From: Plutella xylostella
Taxonomy: Eukaryota > Arthropoda > Insecta > Lepidoptera > Plutellidae
Assembly (NCBI RefSeq): GCF_932276165.1
Contig: NC_064000.1
Location: 5,952,001-6,016,000 of the forward strand
Length of the DNA stretch: 64,000 nt
Direction of reading: 5' to 3'
Below are positions 32,730 through 43,963 of the stretch, piece by piece. The stretch's first letter is position 1, and every line of letters begins with the position of its first letter. The position numbers were made by a program, and so were the translations under genes. The notes beneath the pieces are model-generated. The model was given only the letters and a program-made list of their open reading frames with translations, made no database searches and was not told the origin of the DNA.

Positions 32730-33010
32730 CTTTCCTACCTAAAGTAGGTATTTACCTACACTACCTACTCTACTTTACCAGAAGACCGAATGGCTAGACT
32801 AGAAAATTGGGCGTCCCTGTTAGACTCCCAGCCGAGGCTTGTGTTCAGCGTATGTCTGTATTATGTCCCGAAATTCGTTTATTCCGATGTATTTCCGTAG
32901 AAAAATCACCAATACGTTTTTTAAGGGTGGTTATCCTAGGGTGGATTTTATAGGGTAACAGATCGGGATTACCGAAAACCTAAAGTTTCTGTTACTGCTC
33001 GTTCGCTTAA

Positions 33011-33151
33011 AGCTGCGTACAGACCGGCCCAACGAACGGCCAACGACCGACCAACGATGGATATTTATCATACATTATACAGGGCAGATTGCAGCAACGA
33101 AGGTCAACGAAACCCGTTCGTTGGCGTTCGTTTGGCCGGTCTGTACGCAGC
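33011..33151. mobile_element. TTAA-flanked MITE
   Basis: 141 bp between TTAA at 33007-33010 and 33152-33155. Inverted ends AGCTGCGTACAGACCGGCC / GGCCGGTCTGTACGCAGC. TTAA target duplication is a piggyBac-type feature; no transposase is present. Confidence 0.8.
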
Positions 33152-33972
33152 TTAAGAAAAACTTACACTGGACATCCTGCCGCTATAAACACAAGTTTTT
33201 GTTACAATAAAAGGCATAAATTATATGAAATTTAAAATTTATTTATCAAATAAAATCCATATTATACCATGTATTTTATTTTTACAAGAGAATAGGTACA
33301 TGCGCAAAATAATGTAAGTAAGTAATATTAATGAAAAAATAAATATTTCTAAAACAAAGAACAATGCAGCTTTGTGCGTTAGTCCTATTATTGTCTTATT
33401 GAAAACTTATATACAAATCACTTTGGCTTATTTACAGCTTGCTCCCAAAAGGTTAATCAATTACCCATTCATGGTTTACTTTGAGAAGCCATCCGGAAAC
33501 TGGCTTATACCATTTTAATATTTTTACATTCATACGATACTTATTAGTCGTAGTAAAGAACGTATCTCAGGCTGAACAAACGATATAAATATATTTCATT
33601 GTGTTTTTGTTTTCGATCAAATCTTATACATGTTTTTATACAAGTGAATAGTACAAAAATAATCTTATTAATTCGTTATAGCTTGCATTGGATTCACAGG
33701 AAAGAAGGAACAAAGTTATTGAATTCATTTGTGACACAAAAATAAAAAAGGTAATCAAAACGAAAATACATCAATATTCTTCTTGAAAGGCTGCATAGCG
33801 CACATTTATATTGACTCTCTGTGGCACTATTTACCACGCGCATGCTAGACCTAAAAAAATGACAAAATGAGAAACTCCTTTTCATAATACGTTTTCATCG
33901 AAAGGTTCTTCTAGTTTTTTAAATATTCAGCCTAAAAGTGTTACTGGGCTATACGACTAAATCTGGAAGGTA

Positions 33973-34073
33973 CTATAAAATGATCTCGTGCTTGAAGCTC
34001 CGTGTCAGCTGTTTGTGCGGCAGGACTATCGAATTGAGCAGGATCGTCTCGGCAGGCACGCTCACGCCGGCAC
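33973..34073 (-). CDS. Gmppa: Gmppa exon 9 (terminal)
   Basis: 101 nt, completes G382 and encodes 383-414 (AGVSVPAETILLNS to HEIIL), then TAG. Acceptor TTTTGTTACAG. Confidence 0.94.
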
Positions 34074-37000
34074 CTGTAACAAAATGTATTAAATGAATAA
34101 ATCATCTTAAAAACTCATACTGGTATAGGTAACTCCGGCCCGCGCTGACTGTCTATTCAACGAGTAAGAACTAGACAGCCTACCTAGATTTAGAACATCT
34201 AGATGTGTGAATTCAAAAATCTGCACTGGACCATAGTGGTGGTAAAAGGTTTTGAAAGGAGTTTGGACCTTGATGATGTGCGCAAAGATTCCATTCGAGA
34301 GAGCCGCCCTTTACTCACTGCAAAAGAGTCGAGGTGGCGTTGCGGCGGCGACAAAGAAGCGCGCCTTCCCTATGTTTTCTTGTTTCAGTTCGACTCTTAG
34401 GCGGAGGCGCGGCCGAGGACCGACTGATTTACTTATCCAATAGCAATATAATACTGTTAATACACTAGTATAGTAATGGAGGGGTTGAGCCGCCCGTAGG
34501 CGTTGAAGAGCGGCGTGTTGTCCATCTTATTATAGTCTATTACAGAAACTATAGTAAATTTTTAACGAACGAGTACTGAAATTGTTTTACTGCCTTGCTA
34601 TTGGTTCTAACAATGACCCATCTCTGTCAATATCGGAAACGTGCGAGAGAGAAAACATACTCTATACTCGTTTGTTAAAAACTAGACTATACACTATACA
34701 GGGTGTTGCAAAAAGGCAATACCAAAGGCATTCTGTTATCTAAGTACGAAAATGAAATCAGAATTTCAAGATTTCGGCTTAGTATACCTTTTTGCAACAT
34801 CCTGTATAATAGAACACATATAACTGACCAAGTATAGTAATGGAGGGGTTGAGCCGCCCGTCGGCGTTGAAGAGCGGCGTGTTGTCCATCTTGGCGAACG
34901 GCTTGTCGGGGTCGGGGTCGGACGGGGTGCCCTCCACGCGCGCCCACGGACCCACCGTGGCGTCTTGACCCACTGTTGAGGAGGAAAGATGTTATTATTG
35001 CTAAAATTCTAATTTAGAAACCAAACCATAGATATCCATCATAACCATAGAATAATGTTATCCATCAAAATCATAGACTATATTCTAAATGGACAACATT
35101 TCATTTTCTTTACCCTATATTTTTATTAGCTATTCGGAAAGTTTATAAAAAATAAGAGGACCCGTATTTTTTTATTTTGTATGTACATTAATTTTTGCAT
35201 GTTATTTTTAACTTTAAAGTTAATTATTTTAAAACCGAAAGTGACGACAAATATTAGGCTCAATTTTTTTTTTGTCTATTCCCTTAGTCTCGAAAAAAAA
35301 CATAAATGACACTGACAAGTGACAAATGGGTCATTTTCAAATGACAATACTTATCATGTAAAAAAATAAGCAGAAGCATTTTTCAGCTGTGTAGGCGGTG
35401 GCATGCCCTGGGACATATTATATAGAGGTCATCTCTTAATAAGTACTAATCAATTTTATATTGTAAATAAAAAAATAGTCATAAAGTGTCAGAACAGAAT
35501 TTATGAAAATGGCCCAAATAAACAACAACGTCACGATAAAACGTCAACGTCAGTCAAAAATGATAGAGACAGTTACTTTTTTTTTTTAAAATCTATAGGC
35601 TTTGATCATCAAAATGCATCGCACCTGAAGCATGACGTCATCAGCACTTTTTTACTATTTTATGATTTTCTCGAAAATGATACATCCAAAAAATACAAAA
35701 ACTTTTTTTTTGTGGCCTTTAGAGCTAAATCTCGAAAGGGTTTTCGATTTATAGCAGCATTAGTTTTTTGAAATGTTGTCCATTCATACAAGAATGGTTA
35801 TTCATTTTGAAAGCAAAAGGTTAACTAGCTTACAGAGAATATAAGTACAACACCACATGCCATACCATAGTTAGAATAGAATAGAATACTTTTTATTTAG
35901 CACCATTAAAGAAAACATTAGTTATCTTAATAAAAGAGAAAATTATTGTTAACAAGGTTCAATTCAAATTGACTTTGAAACACACCAATTTTGACTCTTT
36001 ACGTCAGTCAAAAATATTTTTAACGAAAGTCAACTATACTACTCTTTATTCGGGAAAATGGGTTCTTTTATATTCTAGGAGTAGAACGGGGGTAAGAAAC
36101 TCCAGTGCCATCAACCAAACTTTTTGGTTTTGAGGTTGCCATGGTTACTATTTCTATCGAGGTTGTTTTTTGACATCCGTCATTGAAAATAATATCATTA
36201 CGCCATGCCCTTTGAAAAACAATACAACGAACTAGATGGAGTGTCAGTGCAAAAGAAAGGACTCAACAAATAACACCTCAATTTCTAAGTAAGGTCTTAT
36301 TTTAAAATATTTTGTTTGAAGATTTTTCACTTAATTCAATAGTTCTCATTAAGTCATTAGGTTTAACTTCTTATATCTACTTCTGTGGTCTAGTGGTAGA
36401 AGCTCAGCTCCATCACCCAGGGATCCCGGGTTCGATTTCCAGGTAGGGCCATCAATTTGTGTTTCTATATTGCGGTTCCAAGTTAGGTTAGAACATTAAA
36501 TTAAAACTTTTATCTCGGTTTGACATTATATAAAACCCAGAGAGTATTTCGCTTCATTTTTTATGTCACACAACATCTAGTTCGTATATTGTTTATCAAA
36601 GGCTCTGTTCATTTTTCCATCTTGAATCTTGACAGAATGAGTGACAAGTAAACAACCCGTTGCCTGGTTACCGGTCTTAACCAAGTCTTAGCGGAACCCC
36701 ACAGCAGCAATCAAGTTTATCACCCGATCAAGGGAGTTAACCCCGTGATTTAGCATGGTGGGACACTCACTAACTTTAACGGTCCAAAATGTAACCAAAC
36801 CGAGGTATTTTTAACCTAACCGAATGGTGTGAAATTAGGCCTAATCATTTTAAGTGGATTATGAGTTGATAAACAAAATCAAGCAAACACTAGACTGGTG
36901 ACCGATACACTAAATTCTAGTGCTAACATCAACATTATGCTAAGTATTTGACAACAGATCGAATTAGCAAATTAAAAGTATCATACCACCGGACGGTACC

Positions 37001-40000
37001 CAATATTAACTTTGGCATTACAGTGCTAAATATTGTTCAATTACTTTGCAAATGCAACTAAACTTCTTATGTTGTTCTAATAGTAGGTATGCTTAGTGTG
37101 AGTTTTGATAATTTACTTAAGCGACGAACTTTGTTTTTTCATTTACAAATCCATGTATAATATTTACTAGAATTGTTTCATGGCTGTTACCGCTAGGGGC
37201 GCTGTCTTGTACGTGAGGAATCGGTTACTATAATAGTCGACGTTCACTGCCAAAACTCACACTAGGCTTACACGGATCACTTTATTTGTGAGTGGCACAA
37301 ACACAGATAATTTGTCAAAAGGTACACAAGATTTTTATGTATAATCATTAACTTAAATACAGGATTTATAGCGCTACACATCTAGGATCTATAGGCTGTT
37401 AAAGGGTGGGTATAGCAAGCTGAAAAAAAATACATTCTGATTTACTTTTGTTAACACCCTCAGCCTCACCCCGGCTTACTACTAACCACTTTTTCAACAT
37501 CCTGTATAAGCCATACATAAACATAATAAACCCCCACTCACCGACAGAGTACATAACCAGCGCGTGCTCGTGGATCGTCGCGTTGTTCAGAATGATGGAC
37601 TCCTTGATCCGGACTCCGGCCTGCACCTGGACGCCCGCGCCGATTGACACGTTAGGGCCTATCTGTGGAGATAGGACTCAATTTAATAACTCTCTCATTT
37701 ATGATTAACCCTTAGACAGCCAAGCCGTTTTTACTTCCGACATAAACGAGGGGTGTTATAAGTTTAACATGTGCTGTGACCACCAGCCAGTTTCTCAGCC
37801 GGGTCCCTTTAGTTATGATGTAGCAGGGTAGCATAAAGCAATAGGTGTCACCGCACACACCCTATTACTAATGACAACGGGAATTGAAAATCAAGTTTCG
37901 TTTATTTATGAATAACGATGTACCAGGAAAGCATAAGGTAGTAGTAGTAGCTGTGTGACATTGCGGTATCCCACAGGGCATGATTCTTTCTGCGATTTCA
38001 TTTCTGATGTACCAGGATAGCATAGATAGCAGATAGTAAGCTGAAAGTGGCGCTACGGCGTATAAATTCATAGAAAATTCTCCAAGTCTCCTGTTTTCTG
38101 GATTTTAATGTACGGTGGCCTGCGCCTAAAAGTATACAGGCGGAGTTTTTAAAATAGCGATCCCTGATGATGAAGGGACCAGCTACATCTGTTATAAATC
38201 CGGGGACGTGTTGTGTGTGATGTGTGTAGCAGTGGTGTTTTTGTGGATTTGCTTGAGCAGCATGTGAGCTTGAGATCGCTATTTTAAAAACTCCGCCTGT
38301 ATACTTTTAGGCGCAGGCCACCGTACCAGGACAGCATAGACTCACCACAGCGCTATCGTCGACAGTGGCGGTGGGGTGTATATACACATCAGGCAGTAGG
38401 TGCGGGCCGAGGCTCAGCCGCGCCGGCGCGCGCCGCCGGTACAGCTGCAGGTAGTGGCGGTTCGCGTAGATGGCAGACCCGGCTGTCTTTAGCTGGGACC
38501 ACCAGTTTGTTACCTGAGGAGTGAAAGAAAGGTTGCGATGTTTAGAGCGGGCAGTGTGGGCTGAAACTCAATTAAAACAAATGAAGATCTCTCAAATAAG
38601 TTATTTTTTTCACATCTATCAACCAAATGCATATGTTATGTTCTGTCATTTGTTTCATCGTAATGACCACTAGAGGTGCTGCCGACACGCATACTTAAAA
38701 AAATACAAATTATTTTGGAGACAAGATATTATCATTATCATCTGCATATAGCAGTCCACTGCAGGACGTAAGCCTATCCCAAAGCACGACACTGGATGCC
38801 ATCTACAGCATTCCGGACACAATAGATGCGTACTGCATTGAAATTTATAGCCATATGGTTACATTTAACAACTTAAGTGAAATTTAGTATTTTATAGTAT
38901 AGGTATATTTTAATGCAATATACCTTCCCCGTAATGTAATGTGTATATTTACCTGCATGGCGAACAGTTTGTTGGTACCAGCTAACGGGGCGAGCACGTC
39001 TTGCTCCCACGACATGTACTCGGGGGTGTGGACGCCATTACCGCTGAAATACAGAACATTAAGTTAATTATTTTTCTAAACCATGGCTGCTTGTCTAGAG
39101 GGTTCGATCCAGCAGGCTGGATATCGTGGACTGCTGCTGTTTCGGCAGCAGTCGTTAAACCTAGTCAGAGGCCTTCGGGCGGCTTGAAAAGATCTGACAG
39201 TCGGGTTTTCCACTTACTCGACCACTCTATCAGCACATGCTTGCTTGTGTTGGGGTCCACCAACCCGCACTAGGCCAGCGTGGTGGACTAGGCCAAAAAC
39301 CTTACCTTCATTGGAAGGAGACCCGAGCCCTTCAGTGAGGACGTGATGTGTTGTGATGATGATGACAAGGACACAACTTACGTATAATAGTTCTTCTGCT
39401 TCCTCTGGAACAGCTCGGCCATGATGTGGAAGCAGGTGGGCGCGCACACGGAGGCGCCGCAGTTGATGAGCGTCGCCACGTACGTGCTGGGCTTCTCCAC
39501 GCAGTGCCGTGTATACAGTGCAGTGGAGTATATAACATAGTGCGGTATATAGCACTGTGTGACTAGTACTGGCTACAGTAGGGTCCGAGTAACTTGAGCA
39601 ACGTAGCGTAAAATACACTTTAAAAAATCGCACGACGCCATAGGCTATGCCGCTCGACCGCCATTCGTCGCAATTATCCGCTATTTTGAAAATTTTAAAA
39701 TCGCACGACGCTATTGGTGCGTTCTTTGTCGCTCGGCCGCCATTCGTCGCAAGCGTCCTCCATTTTAGAAATGGCAATTCCTGTCAAAAATAATTTTCTT
39801 TTTACTTACGTATAGTAATTCTTCTGCTTCTTCTGGAACAGCTCGGCCATGATGTGGAAGCAGGTGGGCGCACACACGTAGGCGCCGCAGTTGATGAGCG
39901 TCGCCACGTACGTGCTGGGCTTCTCCACGTAGTGGGTCACTGCGGCGTCGGCGGATAGAGCCATGCAGCCGTAGTGGACGGACTGTTGGCGTGTGGCTTC

Positions 40001-41631
40001 TGTGCCCATTATTGTTACCTGGGGAGGAGGGTATTATGATGATAATTGAGTGGAAGAGATCTCGCTTAGCGACACACTCTTTCGTGCACCTAGAGTACTC
40101 AATCGTTACTTTTAAACATAATAAAAGTTAAGTACAGCTAAAATAAGTAATTTTATGGTATTTCTTATCATAAAAAATTAAAGTTCCTTAGTAGAGACTA
40201 ATTTGAAGATATTTTATTTTATTGCAGTTCGTGGGTGTTGAAAAAATTATAATACCATTACATGCTGACTAAGTTTGTTATACAAAACCACTGTAACCTA
40301 GAATTTGTAAAAGTACTTTATTTTGACACTGTGTGTTTAAAACTTTATGTTCCAATCCTATTCTACTTAACATTAAATCCTCACCACGGCATTAGGTCCC
40401 TTCTCCTCGTGGAACTTCCACAGTTCCTTCAGTGGGAAGTCGGCGCACACGTCTCCGTTCAGCAGAAAGAAGGCCGCCGGGTCGCCCGCCCGGATCTGGT
40501 CTCTGAAGTGGTACAAGCCCCCCGCAGTGCCCAGGGGGGTGAACTCTTGGAGGTATCTGGAGAATTGAATTGTGAATGGATGATGAGCTTGTTGATGGAA
40601 GATATTGTATCAGTGAAAGAGAATGGTTAATTCTGGTTGATTATAAGGATAATAGTTGAATCTAGATTGATATGGAAAACACAAGTATTTATTACTTATT
40701 TTTACATGTCTTATGACAGCCAGATGGTGCAGTAAGGGTGTCTTTTCTGCCGCGCACAACTCACAAAATTACGCTCTCATGGCCTCACCCTAAGTTATTT
40801 GTAACGTATACCTATTTGTAATTTATATGTATCTGTGAAGATAATTATATCAGCTGTCCAATACCCATACTACAGTCTATACCTAGCTTAGGGCTTTTTC
40901 CTAGATGCACTATTTATACAATTCCAATATTTTGTCACCTGATAGTAACATGATACTCCTTCATCATGTCGCTCACAAACTGCTGCATCAGGTTGACGGT
41001 GTAGGAGCCGATGATGAGGATCTCCTTGCACTCCTCGAGCTGGACGCATGCCTCGATGTGGTGCTGGATGAGAGGCAGCCCGGCCACCGGGAACAGCGGC
41101 TTTGGGATGTCCAGTGAAAGCGGGCGGAAGCGAGTCCCTGGGGTATAAAAATAGGTACATAAGAACAGACAAATTGAGAACCTCCTTCTTTTTTGGAAGT
41201 CAGTTAAAATTTTATGTGCTTTTTCTTCTTCTGTAAGTATGATTTACTATTGGAGATTGGCCATAATTTGGATTCTATTTCAGAATCTAGTAAGTAAGTA
41301 GTTAATCAGAACATAGGCGTTTCCCAAGGCGTGCCATAGGTAGGTAATATAAAACTCTGCCTACTCTATATGGCTATTATATTAAAATAACCTAACAGAT
41401 TATATAAATAAGTATTGTAATTAACGGAAGTACACATTGTATTGAATTTTTACTATGCAATAATACTAGCAAGGATGTAGTTATTTGGTATGAGTGCTCT
41501 ATTGATAAGAAATCTTGCATGGACTGCAATATCGGCGAATTACTGCGAGTTGACGACATGAAGATAAGAAGATTATGAAGACCGGGCTTACCTTTTTGCG
41601 GGCCACCGATGAGAATCACTGCCTTCAACAT
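33973..41631 (-). CDS. Gmppa: Mannose-1-phosphate guanylyltransferase regulatory subunit alpha, 9 exons, 414 aa
   Basis: GMPPA binds GDP-mannose and allosterically restrains the catalytic GMPPB subunit that makes GDP-mannose for glycosylation (cytosolic; family knowledge). Exons (minus): 41592-41631, 40939-41137, 40385-40556, 39810-40018, 38953-39043, 38346-38513, 37542-37662, 34829-34972, 33973-34073; all GT-AG and in phase, 1245 nt including TAG. N-terminal nucleotidyltransferase fold: [29 protein letters not shown] (25-33), LLNGDV (111-116), VEKP (168-171), INCG (179-182). C-terminal left-handed beta-helix: IGPNVSIGAGV, then VGPWARVEGTPSDP and LNSIVLPHK. Length is close to vertebrate GMPPA (about 420). 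The Met context is AAAATG. Partial copies of exons 4 and 8 lie in the following introns. Confidence 0.94.
34467..34528 (-). pseudogene. Partial copy of Gmppa exon 8 (3' end)
   Basis: 62-bp duplicate of the last codons of exon 8, 362 bp downstream of the parent end. One coding change (GAC to TAC, D to Y) is visible. The parent end CTTG-GTCAGT reads CTA-GTGTAT here. Its upper edge abuts a MITE at about 34529. Confidence 0.85.
34530..34690. mobile_element. MITE with TATAGTCTA / ACAAACGAGTA ends
   Basis: Left TATAGTCTATTAC to AACGAACGAGTACTG; right ACTCGTTTGTTAAAAACTAG. A related copy with the same ends is at 60131-60296. Confidence 0.72.
34689..34810. mobile_element. MITE with ACAGGGTGTTGCAAAAAGG TIRs
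   Basis: About 120 bp with inverted ends TATACAGGGTGTTGCAAAAA / TTTTTGCAACATCCTGTATA and an internal TCGGCTTAGTATACC. Best-preserved member of the family in the window, only 19 bp from the exon 8 donor. Confidence 0.85.
34829..34972 (-). CDS. Gmppa: Gmppa exon 8
   Basis: 144 nt, completes V334 and encodes 335-381 (GQDATVGPWARVEGTPSDP to SITIL) plus one base of G382: the GMPPA-specific loop inserted in the beta-helix region. Acceptor CCTCAACAG, donor GTCAGT. Confidence 0.94.
35088..35784. mobile_element. ~700-bp TIR element with AATGGACAACATTTCA ends
   Basis: Inverted ends AATGGACAACATTTCA / TGAAATGTTGTCCATT. A second copy in opposite orientation is at 46383-47111, with landmarks such as GATCATCAAAATGCATCG and ATGACGTCAT. 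Both copies keep one 114-122-codon open frame (here 35403-35771). It lies in Gmppa intron 7. No clear target duplication seen. Confidence 0.85.
36380..36500 (+). mobile_element. tRNA-SINE head fragment (18.2-kb family)
   Basis: CTTCTGTGGTCTAGTGGTAG with CCCGGGTTCGATTTCC and the following ATCAATTTGTGTTTCTA; truncated after about 120 bp. In Gmppa intron 7. Confidence 0.85.
36501..37390. other. Gmppa intron 7, nothing recognised
   Basis: AT-rich with no clear repeat boundary. A weakly matched MITE of the TAAGCCGAAA family may lie at 37404-37505 (inverse CACTTTTTCAACATCCTGTA). Confidence 0.5.
37542..37662 (-). CDS. Gmppa: Gmppa exon 7
   Basis: 121 nt, residues 294-333 (IGPNVSIGAGVQVQAG to VMYSV): hexapeptide-repeat beta-helix strand. 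Acceptor TCTCCACAG, donor GTGAGT. Confidence 0.94.
38113..38323. mobile_element. TA-flanked MITE with ~50-bp perfect TIRs
   Basis: Starts CGGTGGCCTGCGCCTAAAAG and ends with its inverse, flanked by TA at 38111-38112 and 38324-38325. Arms pair over about 50 bp. Tc1/mariner-type TA target. It ends only 20 bp below the exon 6 donor. Confidence 0.9.
38346..38513 (-). CDS. Gmppa: Gmppa exon 6
   Basis: 168 nt, residues 238-293 (VTNWWSQLKTAGSAIYANRH to TVDDSAV), phase 0 both ends. Acceptor ACTCCTCAG, donor GTGAGT. Confidence 0.94.
38732..38820 (-). repeat. TATAGCAGTCCACTGC repeat fragment
   Basis: TCATCTGCATATAGCAGTCC, ACTGCAGGACGTAAGCC and ACTGGATGCCATCTA. The same blocks occur at 56553-56635, preceded there by a CAT microsatellite. 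Likely the 3' end of a SINE or LINE. Confidence 0.65.
38953..39043 (-). CDS. Gmppa: Gmppa exon 5
   Basis: 91 nt, completes T207 and encodes 208-237 (GNGVHTPEYMSWEQDVLAPL to LFAMQ). The WEQDVLAPLAG block is the GMPPA counterpart of the LEQDVLxPLA motif. Acceptor TGTATTTCAG, donor GTAAAT. Confidence 0.94.
39127..39365 (+). mobile_element. 5S-derived SINE, 5'-truncated
   Basis: Begins inside the body (TTCGGCAGCAGTCGTTAAAC), with GGTGGACTAGGCC and a GTGATGATGATGAC tail. Same family as 12851 and 45478. In Gmppa intron 4, next to the partial exon 4 copy. Confidence 0.85.
39382..39505 (-). pseudogene. Partial copy of Gmppa exon 4 (3' half plus donor)
   Basis: About 124-bp copy of exon 4 from HCVEKPSTYV to QRKQKNYYT, keeping the GTAAGT donor, 428 bp downstream of the parent donor. 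Coding differences are few (GAY to GAS, QKK to QRK). The 5' half with VTIMGTEATR and an acceptor are missing. Confidence 0.9.
39625..39773. repeat. Two ~75-bp imperfect direct repeats
   Basis: AAATCGCACGACGCCATAGG at 39625 and AAATCGCACGACGCTATTGG at about 39699, each followed by CGCCATTCGTCGCAA. Confidence 0.85.
39810..40018 (-). CDS. Gmppa: Gmppa exon 4
   Basis: 209 nt, residues 138-206 (VTIMGTEATRQQSVHYG to KQKNYY) plus two bases of T207. Contains VEKPSTYV (168-175), which contacts the sugar nucleotide in this fold. Acceptor CCTCCCCAG, donor GTAAGT. Confidence 0.94.
40385..40556 (-). CDS. Gmppa: Gmppa exon 3
   Basis: 172 nt, completes R80 and encodes 81-137 (YLQEFTPLGTAGGLYHF to EEKGPNAV). 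LLNGDVCADFPL (111-122) is the metal-binding Asp motif of the transferase fold. Acceptor ATTCTCCAG, donor GTGAGG. Confidence 0.94.
40939..41137 (-). CDS. Gmppa: Gmppa exon 2
   Basis: 199 nt, completes G14 and encodes 15-79 ([19 protein letters not shown] to KEYHVTI) plus two bases of R80. Acceptor TACCCCAG, donor GTGACA. Confidence 0.94.
41592..41631 (-). CDS. Gmppa: Gmppa exon 1 (start)
   Basis: 40 nt: ATG at 41631, [13 protein letters not shown] plus one base of G14; donor GTAAGC. The upstream in-frame region has no coding similarity, so this Met is the start, as in the known family N-terminus. Confidence 0.93.
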
Positions 41632-41878
41632 TTTGAGTTTTAGTATAACGTTGTTGTTTAAGACTGTAATAAAGGAGTTAAAATAAATAAAAAAATCACT
41701 CACTACTGTTTGTTTACAAAAATTACGAAAACACACGTCACGTCAACGTCAACCACAGACAACGAGACAACATAGAATAGAGAGAGAGAGAATAGTGTTG
41801 TATCTCATTTGGCCGACCCGATTGTATTTTTTAACCATAAATTTTATCAATTGTATCTTTATTTTCTATTTTTTCTTT

Positions 41879-42127
41879 CATTATACTTGTCGAAATATAA
41901 TAGGCCCGTTTTGACAGCTAAACAAATTTGCTATTTACTTGATGAAATAAATAAAAATTCACAAATTCTGCCGGATTATTTAAGAAAAAAGAACTTTTAA
42001 AGCACCAAAAGTTTCTTATTGTTTAGATTTTTTATGATTTCGATTTGACACCAGCTGTCATCCCATACATTTTGGAGCTGTCCAAACGGGCCTCTTATAT
42101 TTCGACCAATTTCGACAAGTATAATGA
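41879..42127. mobile_element. MITE upstream of Gmppa with TCGAAATATAATAGGCCCG ends
   Basis: Left CATTATACTTGTCGAAATAT, right inverse ATTTCGACAAGTATAATG, with an inner GGCCCGTTTTGACAGCT / AGCTGTCCAAACGGGCC pair. A related left end is at 57481-57562. About 250 bp from the Gmppa start. Confidence 0.8.
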
Positions 42128-42610
42128 TGTCTACAGTACAGCCTGGCAAGAAAGAGTCCATTGGCACCCAAATAGCATATCCATAGTCGTGAGTCGTGAG
42201 TAGGGCTGTAAAGTACTTGCTTGCCTTTTTGACCGAAAGAAATAAAGTAAGGTAACGTTGACCCCAAGAACTACGTACTAACTAACCGTTATTTTAGGTA
42301 AATAATACAACAACATAATATTAGAAAGTAATAAAATATACTTTTATTTCATATCATATAACATACCTAGTTACCTATTTATTTATAAGTACGTAACTAT
42401 TACATATATAACATTTTAAACACTTATCAAAGTCAACGAGTTTATAAAATGTCTTCATATTAGGAACAAATCTTTGGTCACTACAAACAAGCACCAGTCA
42501 CTTATTATTTACTAAAAAATAGGTCTTCTTAGGCCAAAGTACTTTAATTTAACCTAGTAGCTAGGTTACCTAGTAGGTACCTTCTTCCCTGCTCGTACAT
42601 AATTTTTTTG

Positions 42611-43963
42611 TCAGTCACTATCCATCGATTCCTGTTCAGATCCGTTATCATCTTCTATCTCACTTTCACCTGTTTCTTCATCTATATTCTTGAATGTCCT
42701 CTCTGATATCTCATCTATAATCATTTCAGTAGCTTTCAAGCTATTTTCCTCTGCCTCTGCAAGTCTGAAGGTCTGTTTCCATTCTTCCGGTTCAATAGAA
42801 GACAATTTCTCCTTGGCAATTTTCAAGACGCTCTCCAATTTCAGGGAAATATCTGTGCCTATATATTCTTTGACGCTAGATAAGACGGTCTTAATAGGGT
42901 TTAAGTCGGGATGGTGTGGCGGTAAGCGCAAGACTGTATGCCCGTGTTCTCTGAGCAGTGCATCAATTTTATAGTCACTGAATTTGTCCTTATGAAGCAA
43001 AATGAGCTGATAAAGCTGTGCTTTGTACATGTTCGATGAGTGCGGCACGCTGCGCGAAGTTAGCCAATCCATCATGTCTTTTTTCCGGGAATTCGAGTGC
43101 GGTGTCGGATTGACCAGCCGATTGTGCCAGGTTAGTCCACCGTCTACAATCACAATGCTATTGGGCTTCAAACTCGGTAACAAATGATATCGGAACCACT
43201 TTTCATGATTAAAATAGTTTTCGTTCTTATTATCCTCTTCTTTGACATCCCTCTTGCTGCTATCAAAAATGTAAAGTGTGTTTTTGAGGATTCCTTGGAG
43301 GTCGCCGGCTAATAAAGTGACCAGCTTGCTTTTGGCTGGTTGTTTAAGAACAGTCGAAGTCCCGTCCGGTTTTGGTTTCGAAGACATGCGGCTGCTCTCG
43401 ATGGTCGTATCGCCTGTATAAACAATATTACGACCTTGACTTCTATATGCTTCAACCTTGGTTAAATATTGGATCCGTACATATCTAAAGTCTTGTTTCT
43501 CTATTAAAATACTGTTATTGTCTTCAGTTTCGACCCACCTAAATCCTAATTTTGCCACATGTCTTCTCAGAGTGCACAGGGATCCCTGGTAGTCCATGTC
43601 TGCTTTGAGGATTAAATACAGATCTTTCATGATGGGAAACTCTTCTTCTTTGGTGTAGAAATTGTGTATGATTCGGCGGATGGACTGTGCATCGAAGTCG
43701 TCAGAAATGAAGTTCTTTTTACATCTTCTTCGCGTTTTATTGTATTCTTTTTTAACTGTTGTTCGGGTCTTATACTCGGCTAACACTCTTTTCAGTGCAT
43801 TCATTGATATGCCGGTGGAATGTACGACGAGTTGTGCGGCGGTCACTGTTGAATTCGGGTCTCTTTCTATCTCGGACTCGAAATACCGATGTATTTTGTT
43901 TAAAACTTCTTTTGTTTGACTTTTCAGAGGTTTCCCCCGACCTAATTTGGAGGCCGGCGCCAT
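42611..43963 (-). CDS. IS630/Tc1-type DDE transposase-derived protein, catalytic residues lost (450 aa)
   Basis: Resembles the eukaryotic DDE_3 transposase-like family: an N-terminal helix-turn-helix-like part (about 15-65: VTAAQLVVHSTGISMNALKRVL), a linker, and a DDE core. In family members the first acidic motif usually reads like YxDETW; here it is YTGDTTIE (182-189), so the first Asp is Gly. The second is kept (VIVDGG, D274). The third, normally LNPIE, is LNPIK (K358). Two of three catalytic positions are therefore changed although all 450 codons are open. The acidic C-terminus (SEIEDDNGSEQESMDSD) is shared in character with the degraded relative at 62.28-63.5 kb. The start is placed at 43963 (MAPASKLGRG), not the longer open frame to 44155, whose extra 64 residues look non-coding. 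No TIRs were found nearby. Either a domesticated gene or a dead transposase. Confidence 0.82.
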   Translation of the reverse strand: MAPASKLGRGKPLKSQTKEVLNKIHRYFESEIERDPNSTVTAAQLVVHSTGISMNALKRVLAEYKTRTTVKKEYNKTRRRCKKNFISDDFDAQSIRRIIHNFYTKEEEFPIMKDLYLILKADMDYQGSLCTLRRHVAKLGFRWVETEDNNSILIEKQDFRYVRIQYLTKVEAYRSQGRNIVYTGDTTIESSRMSSKPKPDGTSTVLKQPAKSKLVTLLAGDLQGILKNTLYIFDSSKRDVKEEDNKNENYFNHEKWFRYHLLPSLKPNSIVIVDGGLTWHNRLVNPTPHSNSRKKDMMDWLTSRSVPHSSNMYKAQLYQLILLHKDKFSDYKIDALLREHGHTVLRLPPHHPDLNPIKTVLSSVKEYIGTDISLKLESVLKIAKEKLSSIEPEEWKQTFRLAEAEENSLKATEMIIDEISERTFKNIDEETGESEIEDDNGSEQESMDSD

